A DNA stretch of 64,000 bases from NCBI GenBank assembly GCA_014058105.1, contig JACGCM010001620.1, positions 434,001 through 498,000 of the forward strand. The letters run 5' to 3'. This DNA is from Kingdonia uniflora (taxonomy: Eukaryota; Streptophyta; Magnoliopsida; Ranunculales; Circaeasteraceae). Shown here in pieces: positions 57,829 to 64,000 of this stretch (within the stretch, counting starts at the first letter, position 1; every line of letters begins with the position of its first letter). The position numbers were made by a program, and so were the translations under genes. The notes beneath the pieces were generated by a model. The model made no database searches. It had not been told where the DNA came from and worked only from the letters and a program-made list of their open reading frames with translations.

Positions 57829-58191
57829 TTACATGCATGTTTATTACATTACTTCTAGCAGGTTTAAAGCACAACACAATTTTTATTTTTGGGAGTTTCA
57901 TGTAGATATGCACTGAATGCGGTAAATATGTTAGCGTTTGAAATTTAAGTGTGAGTTCATGAAAACCACTGGGTGCTTTTCTTATGCTATTAACAAGATT
58001 TAGCTCTACAGTTGTAAATTCCACGTGAATGATAAGTAAAATACCTGACGAGCCCTAAACAAAAGAAAATTAATAGATTGTAAGAACTTCCAACTACATG
58101 CATGAGTGCTATGAGTATCAGGTGAAATTTTATAGTCTCTATATCTGATATGTAAGAACTTCCACAACTTCCACCCTTCTGCACAGCAGAT
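57829..58191. other. MYB-2 3' flank
   Basis: AT-rich sequence with no further gene; should contain the MYB-2 3' UTR. Confidence 0.6.
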
Positions 58192-58238
58192 CAGGGCCGG
58201 CCCTGACTATAGGCGTAAGAGGCGGCCGTCTAGGAGCT
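58192..58238. mobile_element. Possible hAT (Tip100-like) terminus
   Basis: CAGGGCCGGCCCTG followed by AC-TATAGGC, AGAGGCGGCCGTCTAGG resembles the end of plant hAT elements of the Tip100 type. The first 14 bp form a perfect palindrome. It is cut after about 47 bp by the Tat LTR at 58239. The other end is not in the window. Confidence 0.4.
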
Positions 58239-58836
58239 TGTAAGAGCCTAATTTCGTATTCCGAATTTAGTATCTCATACCAATGATAATCAGAATGTTA
58301 GTAAGCAATAGGTAAATGCTAACACAAAGTTTAGCGTGAAAAACCTTTGAATAGGTTAAAAACCACGACCTCTCTTGAGGATTTAAAAAGAAAGGGGTAT
58401 TATTGATGATTGCTAGCTATTACAAAGAATGCTCTGAGTAGTTTTGTGTAGAGTTTTTGGGTAGAATCTTCTGTGTAGAATTTCATGTAGAAGATTTCAT
58501 GTCATTTATCTGTAGTTTTGTGGTCCTATTTATTGGTCTTATAATATGACCGTTTGACGACCATTATTATTCACTTTAATGATGTACGTTACAATAATAG
58601 TTTTGATGAGTCATTGAACTGATTGTGTAACGGTCTGATCCTCCTGTTTTGTAACGGCTTCATTAATGACGGAGTGCTTGTTAAGTCATACTGTTGATGT
58701 AGAGGTCGAGAATGATGAGTAAACTTCTTTGTAGTTGTTCCATAATGTGCCATGTAATCGTATGTTGATGAGGTCCAGTAAATGTATGATGGTAAAAAAT
58801 GGGGCTTGAGTTCAATATTCGGAATAAGCCACTACA
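58239..58836 (-). repeat. 3' LTR of Tat element 2
   Basis: 598 bp, TG..CA, on the minus strand. It shares with the element 1 LTR the motifs around the repeat-poly(A) region ('gaaaaacctttgaataggttaaaaaccacgac', 'gaccgtttgacgaccatt', 'taatgacgga'). Confidence 0.82.
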
Positions 58837-59207
58837 ACCGCCCCCTTTCAGCCAAGAGCACGAGAAGCATCATGGGCGAGTGGTGTTGGTTGAGAAGCCT
58901 CATTAATACTGGATTGAATACTCGGGGATCATTTCCAATATTTCTTTATGAATATTAGTTGTGGCTATTGTGGTCCCTAGAACCAATGTCTTTGGTCAAA
59001 ATTATTGCATGGGAATTCCTTCTGGCGTTGGAAATTTGAAACGTCGTCTTCAATGGTAATTGCAATATAAATAATATTGTGGTTGGTTGTTGCAGTTGTT
59101 ATTCACCAAGTACTGCTTGCATTCCATATTCTCTACCATTTCTCTTCTTTGTAACTGTTATGTTGAGAGGACGGTGACCACCAGATGGCAGTCTCACGAG
59201 GCCTAGG
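58837..59207. other. Tat element 2 spacer inside LTR
   Basis: Begins with the complement of the polypurine tract (ACCGCCCCCTTTCAGCC) and a block (GCATCATGGGCGAGTGGTGTTGGTTGAGAAG-like) that is the complement of element 1 near 33690-33720. No coding seen before the antisense module. Confidence 0.6.
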
Positions 59208-59501
59208 GTGTTGGCTAAAGTGCAAGAGCTGCAGTTCCGATACTTTAGGACCCAATCTCTAGACCTTTCGATGCCAATTCTGGTGCATCCTACTTACCAA
59301 GGTATGACGTATGAAAAGGTGGAGGAGGCGGATGACGATTATTATCAAATGGTCCAATTTTATTATATGGTGACATCGGAGGAAGGGCGCAGGAATGGTC
59401 TGCGTCTGCTGGCGGAGGAGGCAGTTATAACTAAAGACGAAGCGTCTGACATTCATCCGAGGAAGTCTCGTCGGTATCCTGCCGGTAAGTGGATTCTATA
59501 A
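59208..59501 (+). pseudogene. Tat element 2 antisense gene: DDYYQM module
   Basis: The 97-codon frame has VHPTYQGMTYEKVEEADDDY, YYQMVQFYYMVTSEEGRRNG and LRLLAEEAVITKDEAS. It matches the 33328-33110 frame of element 1 over about 40 residues. The start and the 3' border (AG|GTAAGT-like CGGTAAGTGG near 59485) suggest the first exon of a spliced antisense gene. No known domain. Confidence 0.55.
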
Positions 59502-59942
59502 AATATAGAATTCTTCTTCTTTCTCTACCACGCGGGGGTGGTGGGGGGTTATAGAGGAAGAGACTGTAGTGGTGGAGATTTTTCTTCCGTACAATCATCG
59601 CTTCTTGTCGTGAAGAAGGTCCTTCTTCTAAAGGGTAGTTCAAGTACTAATACCTTAGCTTCTTCAGTTTCTTGTAGAAGTAAATGGTGTGAAGGATTGC
59701 CTGGGCCATTCTTGCAGAAGAACAATATTGAAAACTAAAAAGTAATGTAACTTGTAGTTCAATCTGTAGAAATGTCTGGAAGACTTGTTATCTGTAAAGC
59801 ATTCTGCAAGTAATATTCGAGCTAATAAAAATTTCTTGTTTTATCTGTTGTGTTGCAATTCGAACTAGAAAATATATGTTTAGTATACTTGATGTAATGC
59901 CTTTTGTATGAAAGCAATCTAAAAAATGAGAATGGTAACTTG

Positions 59943-60887
59943 AACTGTTGATGGATGTGAAAGAAAAGTGAAAATAACAGAAAAAGAATTTTGGAGGTTA
60001 AAAATTTGCTGAAATGTGAGTTAGGTGTACCGAACTGAAAAAGGTTGATTGGTGTGAGCTCAGACATCAAACTATAGTAGAATTAAATTGAACTGTGGGG
60101 AACTTGTTATGTATGTATACCAGTAAAGATATTGGAAAGTAAGTTGGAAAAGGGGAGTTAAAAAATGTAATGAGGTTGTTTGGTGAAGTCACAAATAATT
60201 GGCTAGTATGATCGTACTAATTGAGATGAGATTGTTATGCGTACGTATTGTTGATCTTGTAAATATGAAAATGCTTTTGGCCGAACTGTTTGTAGGATTT
60301 GCGATCTGTTATCTTGGAGTTGTGCAATGGTATATAGCACAGTTGTCGCTGTCAATATGCGTACTTTCGTAGACCAGGTCGGTAGAGTTCCAACGAACTG
60401 TATCCTTGTTGTAGGAGTTAAAGTATGCTGTTGACATGCTATAAGTATCCTTTGCTGGTGATAAGAGGATGTTGATTCCGTATTGCCACATCTTGGTAAT
60501 TTAACGGTCCTTTGGAGAAGTTGTTTCGAAATGTTGTGAAAATGCTTTGATATAGTTGGGTAAAAGGTATCTGTCTGTAGGTGCTTGGTTGGAACTGCTG
60601 CTGGACGTGCTTGAACATACTGTACGATCTCTATCTTGGTGCATGTGTTATTTGCGCGAAACACGTGATGAATAAGATCGTCTTAGGAGATATCTCTTGG
60701 AATGGAAACAATAGTTGTCAAAATATTCCCAAAATTCTGCTGATATCTTTATTTCTAAAAAGTTGTTCATGTTGAATATATCTTCCTTCAAAATCTGATT
60801 GAGAAACGATTTTGGTGATGTACAAAAAGATTTCCATGTTGGCTATATAAGATCTTGATCCTTTTGGTGTTATGCATTGTTTTCTTC
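59943..60887. repeat. Inverted repeat, left arm
   Basis: The 945-bp arm is an inverted match of 62675-63622 with scattered substitutions. It ends at 'atgcattgttttctt'. In element 1 the homologous segment (around 32300-32700) exists only once. Confidence 0.82.
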
Positions 60888-60925
60888 TACAGAAAAAGCT
60901 TGTTGTTGGTTGATTAGAAGTTATC

Positions 60926-61275
60926 ATGGCGAGGACACGTTCTCAGTGCTCTCGTCATGCGGTGGAATGTAGGCTAAACATCAAGGTGGCCAAACTTTGT
61001 GAATGATATTTTTGCTTGTTGGCTTATAATGCTGTGTTAATAAGTGGCCATTGCAATTGGGCGGCTTGGATGGCAAAGGTGGGCGTACAGAGTATGATCG
61101 TTATTTATGGTGTGATGTGTTCTGTGAGTTACTACTGGATGCAACCCTGCTAGAAGAAGTTATTTGAGAGATCGCGCGAGATAAATTGGCTGAAGAGGAT
61201 GAGAGGGCAGCAGGAGGGGAGTTAATTCCATGTGGTGAAGCGAATCACCCGGGCTGCTTTAAATGTAACTATATG
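60926..61275 (+). pseudogene. Tat element 2 antisense gene: WPL/GLD module
   Basis: A possible start MARTRSQCSRHAVE at 60926 is followed, after a stop and a frame slip, by YNAVL, WPLQLGGLDGKGGRTEYD, LWCDVF and LLLDATLLEEV. WPL-x-L-x-GLD-xx-G-xxx-EY-xxxx-W-x-D-x-F is shared with element 1 at 31858-32295. Confidence 0.5.
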
Positions 61276-62364
61276 TGAATATAAACTCGAACTTTGATAG
61301 ATTAAAATAAATAAGTAATCTATTTGTAGTGTTCTATTTTTATTTTCTGTTGAATGTAGAATAATGCAAATTAAACATGCAAACTGAAAAGTAGGATCAA
61401 TTGTGTTTGTTTAACTGTTTATGTGGCAGATACTATGGAGTACAAATGTTTTATTCTAACAGCTGTGCAGATAATTTTGAATTTTGAATAATTTTCTATT
61501 TCTAGGAATGATGTATGGTATGGTACGATCTTGGTTAAGTATAAAAGGAAGGTGATAGATCGTGTAGATTGTCTTGGGAAAGAGGGACGAAATTTTTTAA
61601 TGGTTGAAAGTAAAGACAGACATGATAACAACAAATATCATCACAGAAGTCATGATGATGCTGTGAGGCAAAAATACATGCTTGTAGGAACAATAGGGGT
61701 GACCGACACGTGTCTGAAACAACCGTTATTTAAAAAATAGAGGGAAAGTATAAAAACTCATATCTGTTTTCCTCATAAATTATTTATAGTTATATATAGA
61801 GAGAAAAGTGGTGTAACTAGTATTTCTAGAGAGAGAAAACACTTGAGTTCTGAGTGTAATTTCATAGAGAAAACTTTATCTGGTGAAAGAACTTTATTGG
61901 AGAAACAACAGAATCAACTAATCTCTGTAAAAGTTATGGGCAAAGTAGAAGATTATGGGTCTTATAGTACAGGTTAGTAAATTTTGTTCCTCTATTTTGT
62001 TTATAGTGAATGGTACTCTGTGTATGTGTTTGATTGTTCATCGCCTTTGTATATATGAATGATTTGGGATGTGAAATTTGGGGGTTGAAAAATAATTGTT
62101 TGCCTGTATTAATAGATATTTTCAAAAGCTTTGGGTACGTAAACAAACGTCTAAAGAGAGAAAACTATTTTTAGAGAAGAAGAGGGAAAGTTGAAATTGA
62201 TTTTCTATTTTTTGGAAAGTTTTGAAAATAAATACCTTGACTAAGTAAAAAATATAAGTGGGATTTGTCTCTACTGTGTGTGTGGCATATCATGTAATTG
62301 TGTGTGTGCTGAATTGTAGAGATAGAGAAAGTAATATAAGATTGTTTGTACCTGTAGGTCCAGT
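61276..62364. other. Tat element 2 intervening region
   Basis: AT-rich with parts matching the complement of element 1 31300-31850 ('tgaattttgaataattttc', 'gtgatgatgctgtgaggcaaaa'). It may be intronic sequence of the antisense gene. A promoter-like stretch or GA-rich segment lies near 61795-61880. No clear coding. Confidence 0.45.
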
Positions 62365-62673
62365 ATGCATACTAAAAGCCTAAAGCCTAGTAGTAGATTT
62401 GTAGTGTCATCCAGTTCAGAGGAAACATCATCGCCGAGTAGAGAGGACGATTGTGATGGTATGGAGGAGACTGTAGATAGGAGGGAAGTCACAGTGGGTG
62501 CAGTGGCTGACATGCCCAGTGAAGTAAGTAATGCTCTAGAGGAAGATGATACATGGGCAAAAGATGAGTCATTTTACATATATACAGAGGGAGTAGATGT
62601 AGGGAAAGAATATATGAAATTTAAAAAGAAGTTGAAAGGGAATTGGGGAAATGTAGCTCGACCTCATTATTGA
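62365..62673 (+). pseudogene. Tat element 2 antisense gene: EETSS module
   Basis: The 102-codon frame starts MHTKSLKPSSRFVVSSSSEE and has TSSPSREDD..GMEETVDRREVTVG. It matches MRSK..KFVV..SSLEETSSSGRGDE..MEETV of element 1 (30985-30767). It continues farther than the element 1 piece with an acidic, then basic stretch (MKFKKKLKGNW), before the right arm of the inverted repeat. Confidence 0.6.
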
Positions 62674-62674
62674 A

Positions 62675-63622
62675 GGAAGAAAACAATGCATAACACCAAA
62701 GGATCAAGATCTTATATAGCCAACATGGAGATTTTTTTTACATCACCAAAACCGCTTCTCAATTAGATTTTGAAGGAAGATATATTCAATAGGAACAACT
62801 TTTTGGAAACAAAGATATTAGCAGAATTTCGAGAATATTTTGATAGCGATTGCTTTCTGTTCTAAGAGATATCTCCTAAGACGATCGTATTCATCATGTA
62901 CTTCCCACAGATAACACATCCACCAAGATACAGCTTGTACAACATGTTCAAGTACGTCCAGCAGCAGTCCCAACCAAGCACCTACAGACAGATACCCTTT
63001 ACCCAACTACATCAAGACATTTTCACAATAGTTTGAAACAATTTCTTCAAAGGACCGTCAAATCACCTGGATGTGGCAATACGGAGTCAATATCCTCTTA
63101 TCACTAGCAAAGGATACTTATAGCATTCCAACAACATACTTTGACTCCTATAACAAGGATATAGTTTGTTGGAACTCTACCGACCTGGTCTACGGAAGTA
63201 CGCATATTGACAATGACAATTTCCCTATATACAATTACATAACTCCAAGATGACAGATCGTAAATCCTACAAACAGTTTGACCAAATGCATTATCATATT
63301 TACAAGATCAAAAACACGTACGCATAACAATCTCATCTCAATCAGTACGATCATACTAGCAAATTATTTGAGACCACCAAAAAACCTCATTACATTTTTG
63401 AACTCCCCTTTTCCAACTTACATCCCAATATCTTCACTGGTATACATACATAGCAAGTTCCCCACAATTCGATTTAATTATACTATAGTTTGATGTTTGA
63501 GCTCAGACCAATCAACCTTTTCAGTTCGGCACACCTAACTCACATTTTAGCAAATTTTCAACCTCCAGAATTCTTTTTATGATTATTTCCACTTTCTATC
63601 ACAAGTTTCGATCCATTGACAG
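62675..63622. repeat. Inverted repeat, right arm
   Basis: Inverted match of 59943-60887. Compared with element 1 the left arm keeps the ancestral orientation, so this arm is the extra, inverted copy. It interrupts the antisense gene after its EETSS module. Confidence 0.8.
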
Positions 63623-64000
63623 TCCGAGTCTCATTTCCATTTTTTAAGTTTCGAGATCTGACCATAAAAGTCCTTGTGCCCCTCTTACTAGGCAGGATCA
63701 ACCTCGGGTAAAGCAACCGCCATCATTTGTAGTGTTATGTGTTCCACGACCTCCATGTCCTCCTCCTTCCCCAAATCGACTTAAATCATACTTGGGTGCG
63801 AGCTCAACCTCAACTTCAGACTCAATTATTAAGCTTTTTATCAACTTTCAATTCAAGCTTGATCGTATCCAATAAACTATTTGAGGTTGAGGTACTTGAG
63901 GCTATTACAACTTATTATGAAGCTCATATCCAATAATATTCAAGGTTGGGGTATTCAAGCTCATACTTAGGGGAGAGCTCGACATCACCTTCATACACAA
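63623..64000. other. Unassigned end of window
   Basis: Sequence beyond the inverted repeat. It has a near repeat ('ggcgcgagctcaacctcaac'-like and 'aggggagagctcgacatcacc') near 63795 and 63970 and no recognised coding. It may be element 2 or another insertion. Confidence 0.35.

Larger units (their letters stand above)
58239..64000 (-). mobile_element. Tat-type gypsy element 2, 3' part, runs off the window
   Basis: An LTR at 58239-58836 in inverse orientation relative to element 1 shares its termini (TGTAA..GCCTAATT at this end, GGAATAAGCCACTACA at the other). Inside it is the complement of a polypurine tract (CCGCCCCCTTTC). Antisense gene modules follow on the plus strand in the same order as in element 1: DDYYQM (59208), WPL/GLD (about 61000) and EETSS (62365). 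A 945-bp inverted repeat is present. The bases before the LTR, GAGCT, would be one half of the target duplication; the other lies beyond 64000. Confidence 0.8.

Noticed and set aside
60203..60664. 153-codon minus-strand frame in Tat element 2
   Set aside because: It lies entirely inside the left arm of the inverted repeat, is Thr/Gln-rich without recognisable motif, and the right arm copy is not open over the same length.

Overview
This is nuclear DNA of a flowering plant (AT-rich, GT-AG introns, R2R3-MYB genes, dense LTR-retrotransposons, a Mutator-like element); nothing suggests a grass, and the species is not identifiable from the window. The orthodox host genes are few: one complete RAD51 paralogue on the minus strand (RAD51C, nine exons, 3693-15661) and two tandemly duplicated R2R3-MYB genes on the plus strand (45610-46531 and 56972-57828). 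Almost everything else is mobile DNA, much of it nested and datable by order of insertion.

Layout. 1-3692: intergenic, with a three-copy ~104-bp tandem repeat. 3693-15661: RAD51C; its 7-kb intron 7 holds a 222-bp palindromic TG..CA foldback element with a 5-bp target duplication, a decayed hAT/DUF659 transposase and a LINE RNase H tail. 16074-35918: a Ty1/copia element split by a 15.35-kb Tat-lineage Ty3/gypsy element (19162-34512, perfect GTAGT duplication). The gypsy element has gag, protease, RT, a second RNase H, integrase, a 44-bp tandem array after integrase, and a long antisense gene region that runs from near the 3' LTR back toward the array. 36336-45245: an 8.9-kb Mutator-like element with ~320-bp terminal inverted repeats and a 9-bp duplication; it carries a MURA-type transposase and a second gene resembling the 'putative plant transposon protein' family, and its transposase is split by a 1.1-kb solo LTR. 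48419-56564: a second copia element of the same family, itself hosting a 3.05-kb gag-only LTR element whose polypurine tract has become a run of 25 G. 58239 to the window end: a second Tat-type element in the opposite orientation, with the same antisense gene modules in the same order and a ~945-bp inverted repeat.

How it fits together. RAD51C and MYB-1 were originally head-to-head neighbours now separated by the copia/gypsy nest and the Mutator-like element. A segment containing the MYB promoter and gene was duplicated in tandem; a decayed scrap of RAD51C exon 5/intron 5 upstream of MYB-2 indicates that the duplicated unit included part of RAD51C. The most interesting uncharacterised material is the antisense gene conserved between the two Tat elements, and the second gene of the Mutator-like element. 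All coordinates, motifs and duplications come from reading the sequence by eye; no database search was run.
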